Source: Glandiceps talaboti
Taxonomy: Eukaryota; Hemichordata; Enteropneusta; Spengelidae
Direction: 5' to 3'
Assembly (NCBI RefSeq): GCF_964340395.1
Contig: NC_135561.1
Location: 9,019,732-9,083,731, forward strand
Length of the DNA: 64,000 nt
Positions 1 through 26,631 of this stretch are shown in pieces; the first letter of the stretch is position 1; each line of letters begins with the position of its first letter. A program made the translations under genes and the position numbers. Under the pieces are notes generated by a model. The model was not told the DNA's origin. It ran no database searches and saw only the letters and a program-made list of their open reading frames with translations.

Positions 1-1658
1 TCGTTTCTTTGAAATGTTTCATGCAAGTTACAGATGAAAGCTCTGAACAAAACGAAACATACCGTAACAGATATCAAATCCATTGTTTAGTTCAATTTTA
101 GTGTATATGTACTTCCGAATGCACACAAGTGATTTTAACAAAAACTGGTAAATCAGTATTTTATCACGATAGCACTCCTCTTTGTCACAATATGGTATTT
201 TAGTTAAGATCAATTAAGTTATATTACACGACCGTAACTAAAAAATCTATATATTCTACAGACATCTTACGAAACCTTTGATTCGACAATAAGTCAATTA
301 GCCAAACCTGAAAATCATGATATAAATAAACTCTACGATTTTATTCATTAAAATGTAATACTACAAACTGATAACGTTAAAACAATGCTACAATCACAGA
401 TCGACATTCGACAGACATGTACTCCTGGTATAAATGAAACATGTATACATTGTCACAGGTTTTCACAGTAATGCGTGGTTCGAAGAGGGTAATATCTTGC
501 CTGCTTAGTCGGTATTATTTACTAAAAAAATAAACTCTATGCGAGTTCAAACGTTCCTTGATTGATCACAAACAACTAAATGTTAATGTACATTTCTTTT
601 TCTATCCACGGAAACAAATCACAAATATATTGAAGTCCGACCATCTGATGTTATATTTAAAACCCTGCATCAATGAAAACATTCATGAAAACGGTTAATT
701 ATATTTTGAAGGAGTTAAGGAAAGAATTGACATTTTCATTTTCTATTAAAAAAAAACATTCAAGTTACTCTCTTCCTGTTTGGTGTACTACTGTACAATC
801 ATAGACCAGGATGGAGGGTCTATGGTGCAATGACTCGGTAAAACCATCATTATGAAACATTTAGAATAAATGTTTGCGGTGACACTTTTTAAAAAAAATA
901 TTTGGTCAGAACGACTTGAATCAAACAAACGGTTTCTGAATAAATGAATGTAGTACAGACATTGAGCAAATGTTCAACAAAAAAACATTGTCCTTAAAGT
1001 GAAGTTTCTTACATCTGCCATATGTCTCTGTGCCTGGAATCCAATAGGGAACTTGCAAACCCGCCATGTTGAATATTGCATCATGGGAAATGTGATAATA
1101 AATACTAACCAATTAGTATTGTAAACAATGTTGATACATTGTTCGTAACCACAAATAATCAATTCATAGTCACCCTGACCATTGTGTGAGGTTAATTATA
1201 TCAGTAGCTCCAGATTAGGTATTACCATAACCACAGATAATCCCATAGTCCTTTGCATCTGAGCATGCTCAGTCTGGATTGCAAGTTCCCTATTGTTGGA
1301 TACATACATTACGACTGTTATCCTGACCGGATTTTATTCCTGAAAAAACATGACATGCAACAGTGACTGCAGGGGTTAAAGGTCACTACTGGGATTAAAG
1401 TCCATACCCTGCCCAGACAGTATTCAATATGATGAAAATGACTTAAAGGCAAAGTCTAGTATGTAAAAAATATCAAACCGAAAGACAGTGCATATATACA
1501 TTCCTAGGTCCTTTACTATAACATAGTAAATCGGATGTTTGTATATATGTATTAGTGTCCAACTGTATTTTTGTAATCAAAGTTTAATGAAATGTGGAAA
1601 CATGTTGTTTTTTTACTTGGATACATTCCACACACTACAACACGAATCGATTCTATAT

Positions 1659-1895
1659 GGGTTGTCTGTGACCGAGTGGTTAAAACCCCTTGCCTTTTAC
1701 CACTGCGGTAGGGGTTCAAACCCATTCTGAGTTTGATGAAATGTACCAGGCTGTAAGAAGAGTGCCGTTCAGTTTGACTCTTCCAAACAACGCAGGTTTT
1801 TCCCGGGTACTCCGGTTTCCTCCTTTACTAACACTGAACCTTCCTCCTGTGATTGGACAATGCCTGTTGGATGGTTTATAAATAAATAAATGTTG
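1659..1895 (+). mobile_element. tRNA-derived SINE
   Basis: The head resembles a tRNA gene, with an A-box-like TGACCGAGTGGTTA and a B-box-like GGGGTTCAAACCC. A body of about 150 bp follows and the tail is (AAAT)n. A 7-bp TCTATAT occurs just before the head (1652-1658) and just after the tail (1907-1913), a plausible target duplication. It is not a working tRNA, since the acceptor and anticodon arms do not fold normally. Confidence 0.75.
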
Positions 1896-2480
1896 AAATG
1901 TGATACTCTATATTGACATATAGTATTTTCTACAAACAGATATACATGTCTCTCGTGTGTTATATAAACCTAAATTAATGTATATTCCTGTCCTTATAAT
2001 ACAAAAAGAGAACACTGCTTTTAATAATATCTTCACCAGTTTCAAAAATTTTTCAACGTACTCAACAATAGATAAACCCGTTTCAATAGAGATACCAACT
2101 ATAATGTGTCGTATCTTGTTTTTGAAACCAAATAAACTGTACAAACCTGATTATCTTACATTTATTAATGAAACTGATCAATAAATAGGATAGCTAATCA
2201 ATTGAAAAGTAATCATTCAATATCAGACCAATAGTCAACATTTCTTTAAATCAAACTACATATTATAAATCAAATATTAACGAACGAATGAATGAATGAA
2301 TAATCTAGTAATTACCATGTAATAATATACACTTTATTGATATATTAATAATACTAAAATAATAAATAATAGTAATATGAATTACTAAATGAAATAATCT
2401 AGTAATCAACCATTTACATATACTAATATTTATATTAAATGTATTTAAAGTTAATGCACGTACTCAAAAATACACACACA

Positions 2481-2612
2481 CGTACGTACGTACGTACATA
2501 CATACATACATACATACATACATACATACATACATACATACATACATGTACACGCATGCATGCATGCATACATACATACATACATACATACATACATACA
2601 TACATACATACA
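2481..2612. repeat. (CATA)n/(CGTA)n microsatellite
   Basis: An uninterrupted tetranucleotide tract with CGTA and TGCA variants. Reading frames through it (YIHT-type peptides) are artefacts. Confidence 0.95.
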
Positions 2613-2665
2613 TTATTTTGTTTTTCAGTTGTTAATGTCGTAGATATCGATTGAATTTACTGTAT

Positions 2666-2671
2666 TTTATT
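2666..2671 (-). promoter_or_regulatory. Candidate polyadenylation signal for the GPCR gene
   Basis: AATAAA on the minus strand, about 450 nt past the GPCR stop codon. Such hexamers are common by chance in AT-rich sequence, so this is only a plausible 3' end. Confidence 0.25.
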
Positions 2672-3124
2672 ATCAAGATAATAATGTTTGATGGTATTTC
2701 AGGTTCAAAGATTGCCAGAAAAAAGTGCACCGCCACCTGACTCCAGTTCTACTATTACTTTTAAAGGAGTCGCTATGTTATCTAACTGTCAACAGTAACC
2801 CGTATGAATTGTAAGAATACAAAATCCTCAGGTTTCGCTGCAACACCAAAGGAATAATCATGATATTGCTACCTCTATTAATGCTTCATGTCGTCTTGAC
2901 AGGAAATGACGTCGTGGTTCATAGCACATGCGCAGCATGTCTGGTTTTGAAAAACAGAGTGACGACATCTAAACCAGGCAAAAGTCCAAAATGGATTAGG
3001 TGACAAGCCTTATCTATTCAGCCAAAAATTAATCAGGGCACGTTATAGTGACGTCATTCTGATGAATACAGATGCCACTGTTTAGATGTTCTGAAGTTTA
3101 AAATAGTATTTCTAGGCTTGAACT

Positions 3125-16769
<13,645 letters not shown>

Positions 16770-18880
16770 ATTTTGAACGGTTTTTTTTGACTAAATGACT
16801 GTTTTTTGACCGGTCTGTTGTGATTTTGACACACGCGGTATTAATCTTTCCAAAATCTGTCCAACATCAGAACGACTACGTCACGGTAGAGTCGAGACCC
16901 GTGTTTGAGTCATCTTCGAAACTGTTAACAACATTGTCTTAAAAGCCTGGTCATTCTGACTTGACTTAAGTATCACACAGACGGAGACATCGGAGTCAGG
17001 GATCGGTACTTGAATAGATATAATGGATTCAACACAACGTATGTTCGCCAAACTAACAGACACCCTGGTTGAAGCACTGAACTCCTGGCAGTACGGCGCA
17101 ACATACTCAACAGCAAGTTCATTGACAACAATTTGAGGGCGTTTCAATATTTCTGCTGTTCAATTTGCATATAATTAAATTCCATATATGGATAATGAAA
17201 TTAGATATGTTACATACAATCAACATTGCCGTGTCACGTGATCTTATGTAGTACGCAAGTCATCAACGTCATACATCGGTAACGACTGGTGATTGTAAAA
17301 AAAAATCCACTAAATAGAAAACCCGAATTCAACAAGGTTAGATTTTCGCTAAAATAATCAGTCAACCAATTTTAGGGATATGTGATGAGAAGTCTTACAC
17401 AACGCATGCGTACTATTCACTCTAGAGATTTTAGTAAGGTTGTGTTCTTGATTAAAGTCGTAGATGGCAGGAGCATCAGAAATGAACCCATGCGTTTAAA
17501 GTTGATTATCAAAATCTCATACACAATGAAAAACAATGGGTTTCTGCAATGTTCTGCGGTTACCAAATATGAAACGATGAACTGTTACAATGACACTTAA
17601 TAAACTTCATGAAATTGTAATCATAAATACGTTTAATTTCGTTGAGATGTTCAAAACCATGTTTTATATATCATTTTCCACCAAGTTCGGTATCAATTTA
17701 ATGACGGTGATGCTATCCCCAAGTGTGTGTTATGCACGCTTCTTACATATCATATATCTAAAACAGAAAATAAGGCCAGGTGTCCTTGAGAGGTAGTCTC
17801 TTAGCTGTATAGTGTGTCAACAATATGAACCGCTCCAAAACTCATCATCTACCTGAAATCCTGAAATGCAATCATGTTTTTTCTACTGATAAGATAGTTT
17901 TTGACAGTATAAAATGAAATAATGAAATATAGTTATAGAAAAGGGTTTATTACAGTCAAAGAGGAAGAATCTCATTTTTATATAATTTATAAGATTTTTT
18001 TTCTTTTTTGGTGTTTAAATATTTTAACCCTCATGCGTATTCCATTAGTAAAAATAAAAACTAAATATTTTCATTCGTTGCTTATTTATTCTAATGCTTT
18101 TATTTGTTTCTCATTCATAAACTTCCCGCGTTCTTTTTGTGCTTCGTGAACGAATTAAAAATATGGATATTATTGTATGAATTATGACTATTGTAACTTA
18201 GCAGCAGCATAAAATTCCAGTTTATATCTTTCTTAGTTGGTGGCCAGACAATTAGAAGCAGAGAAAAACATGAAACCATATGTTCACTAAGGGAAGTCTT
18301 TTGAATATATCGTTTCCATGACAGCCGAATATGTACTAGGAGAACATCCTCATTAAAGTCGAAAATAGTCATAATATCACAAAGGAGATCATGATTATGT
18401 AGAAGCAAATATGCTGAATATCGAAAATGTATGTTTTCTAAAAGCATATGTGCACACGTATTGAAGTGGCATAAACTGAGTTTATTACCTTTTTTTCCCC
18501 TTAGATAGCTGGTTTACACAAAAAACTTAAACATACACTGATCTTGTTTAATGTGAATGCCGATGCATCCTTTCGGTCACATTACGAATAGTCTTTCGAA
18601 TTCAGCGTTGTTAGCACGGTTCATGTCATAATAAGAGTGACCCTATTTTGTTTATGTTTTTCATTAATTTTTTCATGGCAAGTATGGGTCGGTCGATTTA
18701 TTTTCTGTAAAAAGTGAAAAAAGGGTTTTCAAACAATAATTTTTTTGCACGTGTCTCTACCTCTCCTTTTCCTCTTCTCTAGCTTCTTTTTATTGGATTC
18801 CTGGTAACAAGCCGTTTCCCAGCTTTTTTCCTTTGTCTCTATCATCTCATTTGATATGTTGTAGTAATTTTGATCAAAAT
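16770..18880. other. Sequence upstream of the GPCR gene, no other gene seen
   Basis: Presumed 5' UTR and promoter region of the GPCR. A minus-strand 88-codon frame at 17147-16881 has no recognisable similarity and no splice link. No TATA box or other core element stands out. Confidence 0.5.
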
Positions 18881-18979
18881 ACATCTGGTCTTACTTCATT
18901 TTCAGATAAACGTTTGGATCGCTAACCGTGAACCTGGACACATTGGAGTGCTGCCATACGATACATACATAGTGTCAGA

Positions 18980-19026
18980 CAGACGGACAGACAGTCAGAC
19001 AGACAGACAGACAGACACGGACGGCG

Positions 19027-19058
<32 letters not shown>

Positions 19059-19235
19059 TATAGACAGACAGATAGACAGACAGACAGACAGACACACACA
19101 CACACACACACGCAGACACATAGGCATACACACTCATATACACATAATACATACATACATACATACATACATACATACATACATACATACGTACGTACAT
19201 ACATACGTACATACGTACATACATGCATGCATGCA

Positions 19236-19267
<32 letters not shown>

Positions 19268-19347
19268 CAGAGACAGACAGACATACATACATACATACAT
19301 ACATACATACATACATACATACATACATACATACATGCATGCATGCA
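18980..19347. repeat. Compound (GACA)/(CA)/(CATA)/(GCAC) microsatellite
   Basis: About 370 bp of successive tetranucleotide and dinucleotide tracts. The long frames on both strands are artefacts. Confidence 0.95.
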
Positions 19348-19558
19348 TATGGAACTTTTAAGTCAGTCCGTATAAATAGATGTAAAATCCGACTTTTCGA
19401 ATAGAAAGTCTTTATCAAGGTATTTATTGGCAAGCTTCAGACATATTAGGTAAACACCTGAATATATCTGAATGCTATGGAACAGAACGACAACCGCGCG
19501 TAATTAACGTTTATACCTGTGAAAAGTTCTAATATTCGCACGAACCAAATAGAACCCA

Positions 19559-19611
19559 ATACATACATACATACATACATACATACATACATACATACAT
19601 ACATACATACA
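19559..19611. repeat. (CATA)n microsatellite
   Basis: A pure tetranucleotide tract of about 50 bp. Confidence 0.95.
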
Positions 19612-20149
19612 CGACTTGTACCCACGATCAAGTCATACAAAATTTATGTAATATCAACAGATACACCAATTCATTAATACTTATTCAGTAATATCTATTC
19701 CCCTCTGTTGTCTATTTAGAAATGACGTAGTTCGTTTTAGTCAACCTACTCAAATTACAAGAATTAATCAATCGATCGCCAAACAAATATGTATGCTGTT
19801 CAATCGCTTCCTGCTAGAATCTCTCACAAGTAATCAGTAGTAGTTTGTGAAGCTCTAGCTGGAACCACCGTTAATAATATTGTAACATGAACCGTCTTTT
19901 CTCCATGGAAACGTATTAACTCGGCTTTCACCAATTTAAAGTAACCTATATATATGTGACCTGTTATATAATACCCACATAATATTCACATGACAGGTAA
20001 TTTTTGATCGTGACTGCTTGACTGTCTTGCAAATACTTTATAAGATCCCGGGTTAGCACTATCATAATTATAAATATTGACTTCACAAGGTAAATATATT
20101 CCAAAATGTAAAAAAACACAAAAAAAAACACATAGGATTGAAATATTTT

Positions 20150-20720
20150 TGAAATATACTTTGATAGCATCTAGAGGTAGTGGGAAGAGCTTGAGACTGG
20201 GATATGTCCACCTCACGTGGGGGTCCGAAGGGTCTTCCTCTAGAAGCCCTGGAGGATTTTTACTCTTAAAGCCAATTTTTACTATAGGCTATTTAGACCC
20301 TTTCAAGCAATACCTCAATCCATGCTTTACAAGACAGCACCATCAAGTATCAGAAACTATTCTTTATAACTTACATAGGGTTGAAATATGTTGTTAAAAT
20401 GTTCAATGCCATCATTATAGTAATGTTCAGCACATCTGATGGTAGTATCATTGGTAGGGGAGATTTGGAGTTTAAGGCAATTTTAGACTATTTGCCAAAT
20501 ATTTCACAACTTTAAAAGACACTATCATCTCAAATTACATAGGGAGAAACTATTTAAGAAATGTGTAATACCATTATGACAGTAAAAAGGAATTGGTGCA
20601 TCTGATTTTTGGTTGAATGCATGAGTGACCTCTGGGGGTGAGGGAATCCTTGGGGTTTTCCCCCTGGCAGATCTGGAGTTTACATGTACATCGTGACTCT
20701 ATATACAATATCGCTGCGTG
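20150..20720. repeat. Diverged tandem repeat of about 200 bp unit
   Basis: Recurring ordered blocks (TAGGGxGAAAxTAT, ACATCTGATxxT, CCTGG/GGGGAGATxTGGAGTTT, ACTAT(T)TxGxC) suggest two or three decayed copies of one unit. No coding. Confidence 0.45.
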
Positions 20721-21066
20721 ATAACGGGTGACTCTCTGTGACATTTCGTTACCATAGAAACCATGGGTGTGATTGACTTCCATTTTTGACTGGTGGAGTG
20801 ATATGATGACATGTGGTTTAGGATAATAGTGAAAGCGTCTCAGTATGCTCGCTATGATATTCTTTGTTTAGTCCTCTCCTGTCAACCTATACATGTCCTC
20901 ATCTCAACCCAGACTCTGTGGGAATCATTTGTACTACATACAGTAATTGGGAGTATCTGCTAATTATAAAACATATCAACAACTAACGGTGAATATATTG
21001 TTCATGGTTCCACGAATCAATAGGACAATAAAATAGGAATGTGGTCGTATTCGTTTCTAAATCAAG

Positions 21067-23130
21067 TACCGTAGCCTGCGGGGGCAAGGGGGGCAGCTGC
21101 CCCCCCCCCCCCTGTGATTTTGGAAAAAAAGAAAGAAAAAAAGCTACTTTTTGAATACATAGTGATGCTATTAAAATCGTTATTTACGTGACGATTCCTA
21201 GCACACGCGATTTAAATGGATAGTTCACTAAAGTGAGTGTACACTGCTGACTCCTGGCTAATATGTATCTTATATCGCCATTGTACCCTGGCTTAACTTT
21301 GAATAAAAATGTGTCCAGTTAAAACTTGTAACTTTTTGCAGCAAATTAAAACTTCTTTGTGCGGGAAAGTACAAAAGAAGTGCGCACATGCACTGTGCAT
21401 TTTCCGCGAGTAACAGTAGTCTTGAAAGTCTCCTTCATTTGAAGATAGCAAGTCGCAATTATAATAATGTCAGCGAGTGAAACTCAAAAAAAAAATAGAC
21501 GGAAAAAGTCGTTTAACGTGAGGTCGCCTGCTGTGCTGCATGCAGTGACTCCGAAGATGCGCTCGATCTCATTTACACCTTGTTCCTTATATTAAAACAT
21601 TTCATACTGATAAAACGGCAGATCTCTTTTTGGAATATTTGGTGGCCCTGAAAAACTATTAAACTAGGTACGCAGTTTAAGATCCACTATTTGAAGATAT
21701 TTCTTTCAATTATTGTGTTCGACGTTGTCTTTGGTTAAAATGTTGTTTGATATAATTATCTCATTGCACACTGACACTAGCGTTATTCCGCAATTCATTT
21801 TGAAGCGACAATTTGTTATGGAAATAATGGCCTGTACCTTCGAATCAAAATCCGAACTTCAATTTCTATTATAATGATAATGACAAGGAGAATTCACTGA
21901 GTTCACTTTGGGTTCCGACATAAACGAGGCCATAATAGTTTTGGGAGTTGGGTAAAGAAAATGGTTGTTTTGTTGTGTTACTTATTTGAGAAAGCACCAT
22001 CCACTTTTTTACTTTGAATGTGACATCTTTTCGGCAACTACTTTGAAAGATACAACATTAGGCCAGAAAAAATGAAAAAAGCTGTTCAACCTACCCATAT
22101 ATTTTTTTCTGGTGATGGGCAATATATCCTCATGCGGGCTTCGCATCGCATTTCTTTTTAAATTAAGGATTTTTCTTTATATTTTCTGAATAGTACATGT
22201 AACAATATACATTTGAGTCTATTCCAAATAATATAATATCTTATACAGTGGTTTACTTGGCTCTGATGTTGCATACAAGCATGAATTGAGATTAAATATC
22301 CAATGTGCACTAAAAAGAATTGAACAAAAGTTTACGACCATTGGGCCATCAAAAGTCTGAAAGTCTTCAAATGTTTTGCTCTTTATTCGGGATTTTTTGG
22401 AACCAAATTAAACTTCAGGAGAAGTCATTTACCATGTGCACATCCGCATATCTTTCAGCTTTGCCACAACAAAATACACTTCCAAATAATATGTAATGCA
22501 TAGCATAATTGTTTCAATTCTGGTATTTTATTATGTCTATAGTTAGATATTTTATGCCTCTAAATCGCCTCCTTTTCATTTTTTTCACCTTTGGAGTTGT
22601 CTCCTTCCAATGCATCATTGTACCATATCATTTTATATCTCCACTTTAGTGTGGGTAACAGAAGGGGTGGCTAAAATAATGCTTTAGTTTCAATTGGCGG
22701 GGCTTAAAATTTTTGGAGAAGAGAGGGTGAGAGGAACTACACCGTTTGTTTAACCGTAAATTGTGTACATTTACTAACTGTAGCTATACAGACAAATTGC
22801 AAGAGATAGTATCAAGATGACTGAATAGGTTCTATCTAAACTCGACCTGAAATATTTTGCTATCATTATATATGGTTTGTTTTATCATTGTCAAGCATTG
22901 TGAAAAAATGAAATCGACCTACTTACCCAATGTGATGGGTTAGGTTACCCGTTCATTTTGCATTTTGTCTGACCTTACATATGATATTTAATTGCGTATG
23001 CTAAAATATATATTATGTAAATTACATGCACATTTATGTTAATTAGCACTTTTCTAAATTTTAAATGCAAGATTGCACCAAGACAAAGTGCTGCCCCCCC
23101 CCTTGGCAATTTGGTCAGGCTACGGCCCTG
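21067..23130 (+). mobile_element. Dispersed element, copy B
   Basis: Full-length relative of copy A (7961-10280), slightly shorter by internal deletions. AAATCA precedes it (21059-21064) and follows it (23131-23136), a possible target duplication. No intact long reading frame. Confidence 0.8.
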
Positions 23131-23612
23131 AAATCATCGTTCCAAAGTAACTTGGGGGGGGGGGGGGGGTTTAGTATTTGTTTGTTTTTTGTCTTTTGTT
23201 TGTTTGTTTGTTGTTTGTTGCTTATTCATGTATTTATCTACTCATTTATCGATGTATTTGTTTTTTGCTTACTTGTTTATTTATTTATTTATTTGTGTTT
23301 TGTTTGTTTGTTTTTGTCTGTTTATTTATTTACTTGTTTGCTTGTATTTGTAAACAAAACTAACTGAGCCTGAGCTTCCTGTGGTTGTATTATTGTTGTT
23401 ACCTAATTGTGGTCTTACACGAACCTTTAAGTCTCTCCTTGGCTCACTTCATTCAAGCAAACACACTCTGGTGTTTCAGCGTGGGTTGTAGACTCTGGGC
23501 AATGGAAGGTTTTATGATGTCAAATCTGCGCCACCGCCTCCCTATTAGGCTTTCAGCCTCAGGGAAATAGTTGCACAATGCTGTGGAAATAATTGCTGTT
23601 GTAATGCACGTT

Positions 23613-24196
23613 TACTAATGCCCTTTTACCAAGGCAATAAGTGTATAATATCACTACTAATGCCGTTTTACCAAGGCAATAAGTGTATAATATCACTACT
23701 AATGCCCTTTTACCAAGGCAATAAGTGTATAATATCACTACTAATGCCGTTTTACCAAGGCAATAAGTGTATAATATCACTACTAATGCCCTTTTACCAA
23801 AGCAATAAGTGAATTATATCACTACTAATGCCCTTTTACCAAGGCAATAAGTGTATAATATCACTACTAATGCCCTTTTACCAAGGCAATAAGTGTATAA
23901 TATCACTACTAATGCCCTTTTACCAAGGCAATAAGTGTATAATATCACTACTAATGTCGTTTTACCAAGGCAATAAGTGTATAATATCACTACTAATGCC
24001 CTTTTACCAAGGCAATAAGTGTATAATATCACTACTAATGTCGTTTTACCTAGGCAATAAGTGTATAATATCACTACTAATGCCCCTTTTACCAAGGCAA
24101 TAAGTGTATTATGTCACTACTAATGCCCTTTTACCAAGGCAATAAGTGTATAATATCACTACTAATGCCCTTTTACCAAGGCAATAAGTGTATAAT
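23613..24196. repeat. 42-bp minisatellite, array 1 (about 14 copies)
   Basis: The unit contains CCTTTTACCAAGGCAATAAG and TATAATATCACTACTAATG. The period of 42 is a multiple of three, so both strands stay open (MPFYQGNKCIISLL repeats), but nothing suggests translation. Confidence 0.95.
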
Positions 24197-24381
24197 TTTA
24201 ATATCAGGTTTATGTGCAAATGAAGGTCTCTCGTTATTCAACATTTCACTCTGGGCAATGGAAGGTTTTATGATAGATGGGTAAATGTCAAATCTGCAGC
24301 ACCGCCTCCCTATTAAGCTTTCAGCCTCGGGAAAATAGTTGCACAATGCTGTGGAAATAATTGCTGTTGTAATGCACGTTT

Positions 24382-24545
24382 ACTAATGCCCTTTTACCAA
24401 GGCAATAAGTGTATAATATCACTACTAATGCCCTTTTACCAAGGCAATAAGTGTATTATATCACTACTAATGCCCTTTTACCAAGGCAATAAGTGTATAA
24501 TATCACTACTAATGCCCTTTTACCAAGGCAATAAGTGTATAATTT
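24382..24545. repeat. 42-bp minisatellite, array 2 (about 4 copies)
   Basis: Same unit as array 1, between the duplicated flanks. Confidence 0.95.
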
Positions 24546-24599
24546 TAATATCAGGTTTATGTGCAAATGAAGATCTCTCGTTATTCAATATTTCACTCT

Positions 24600-26630
24600 G
24601 ATAGTTCAACATTCTTGTGTAGTATCAATTTTGACGAGTCAATTAAACCGATTTGTAACTTGGTCTTGAGAGACATTGTGATAACAACATAAGGCTGGTA
24701 CGATAAATGCATTCCATTTCTTCTTGAAAAGGCTTGTTGCCATGGAAATATATACAAGTATAATGGCTTAAGCTTATAGTTGGTATTCTGTTCATTAATG
24801 ACAATGTATCGTACCGAAACGATTCGACATCGCACCCACCCACTCAATCTATATAGATTAAAGGTTGACTTTCACTATATTGTAAAAGCTCTAGGAGATA
24901 ATCGGTTTGTGATTGACTTGTTCAGCTTGAAGCTAGATACGGATCATCTCATTTCTTTCTCTGGTTCTCATGACGCGACCGATCCAATATTTCTCAAAAA
25001 AAAACATTTAGATCATGTTTTTTTTATGGTTGAATCGGAAACAATACAACGTCAATAATGGTATGAAGGCGGTGGCAAAAAAGTGCGTATTTAAATATAG
25101 ACGAAAATGTTGTTTATCACGAATACGCAATCGGATTGGTTGCTTAGTAATACATGTTTCGACACCTACACTACTATTCATTTCTGACTATTAACCACAC
25201 TCATGATTGAGCAATGCCAGGTTTGAAAAACTGATGCCCTTCGCGATTTGCCGAGGAATCACAGTATAAAAGGGAACCTGTAGGACAAAGGTTGTTCTGT
25301 GAAGGATTGATTTCTATATGTTTTTAGGGGAAGCACAGATTGTGTGCTCCTTAAGAAGTTGGCATGGTTTAAGTGGCTGTATCTTTATAGGTACGTGCCA
25401 GGGGTAATGATTGTAGTGTGTCAAAATACATGAAAATACTGTAACATATACAAAAAAAATAAATCTCAAATAAGAATTTACTGATAATATAAGATGCGGA
25501 AAGTAATCCTTTAGATATGTTAATTAACCACGTGATGTTTACGATATCTTCGATTTCAGATTTCCGAGTGGCTTCTTATTCTTTTCTGAGAGTTTCGTCA
25601 CGGTCGTGATACATTAGCTTTTATTATCTATCTAAGTAATTTCCCGCACCGAATCGTGACTACGTGTATAAAATACGCCATTATTTATAAGTCTTTCGTT
25701 TCACGATAACAACTGGAAGAAATCTCTATTGTCACACTGTTCACACTGTGTCGTAGATTCACAACGGGTGGCGTGAAAACACCCCCCGAGAAAGATACGT
25801 TAACACACATTTTCAATATGTTGATAATTCCCCGTGTCTTATATTCAATATAGAATATGTAAAGTCTATTGAAGTATCAATTGTAACAGTACTAGCTATT
25901 GTAGGTATAAACTTTATATTATGTACGTATCTAAAATCAGAACCACCAGTTAATAAAGACTCAGATAGAATTACACGTGTAAAAACGTGTAATTAATAGA
26001 AAGTGCTGCTAGGAGTGTGATGAATATAGGCCTTTATAAAATCGCCGACATTTCGAACATATATTGTTTATCAGGTAATCATTTCCCTGTGTAGTCACAT
26101 CACTGCTCACGACAGAGCCCGGCGTGGATTCCTGGTTTAATACATTCACATTCGTATTAAATGTATCACTGCGTGAAATGTCTCAAATTTGCAATCGTCT
26201 GAGTTACGTCAGCGAAATGTTGGGTAAAGACACAACGGGTGTCAGTAGAGCGAAGCAGATCTTTACATAATTCATATTTTAGAAAAGTCAACTCAAAGGA
26301 GGCTTTCTCTGAGTTGTTAACTGGTATCACTTAAAGGGGAACAAAGGTGAGGTTGATGTTGTGCTAATGATACTGAGATGCATTACAATAAGAACTGTAA
26401 CATTTTAATTAAAGTGGCACAAACTGAGTTTGTTGAACCCTTTACACACGTCAATATGAAACTTCAATAAAATTATTCCAGTATAATAATGTTAATGTCA
26501 AAGCAGGCCTCCTAGGAAATTATGATTCTCTTCTGGCATTGTTGGAACAGTTGATTGCATAAAATGTTAAGGGGTTCCTCGACATTTCGTATACGCATAA
26601 CAAATTACGTAATCGGCTCTTTTATAAGCT
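24600..26630. other. Intergenic sequence without a recognised feature
   Basis: AT-rich, with short frames only. I see no splice-consistent exons, RNA gene or clear repeat here. Confidence 0.45.
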
Positions 26631-26631
26631 G

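Larger units (their letters stand above)
23495..24600. repeat. Duplicated block: unique flank, 42-bp minisatellite, unique flank
   Basis: A left flank of about 120 bp beginning GGGCAATGGAAGGTTTTATG occurs at about 23499 and 24254. A right flank of about 60 bp beginning TTTTAATATCAGGTTTATG follows each array. The whole module (flank, array, flank) was duplicated, and the second array is shorter. Confidence 0.85.

Noticed and set aside
1659-1735. Functional tRNA gene
   Set aside because: Promoter boxes are recognisable but the acceptor and anticodon stems do not form, and a SINE body and tail follow.
16881-17147. 88-codon minus-strand frame just upstream of the GPCR start
   Set aside because: Not in frame or splice-linked with exon 1, and no recognisable similarity. 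Probably a chance frame in 5' flanking sequence.
18922-19433. Long cysteine- and methionine-rich frames over microsatellites, also at 7835, 10125, 29223 and 59830
   Set aside because: They are translations of CATA, GACA and GT tracts.
23613-24545. Repetitive peptide MPFYQGNKCIISLL as a possible secreted or silk-like protein
   Set aside because: The 42-bp period keeps both strands open. There is no start context, signal peptide or splice structure.
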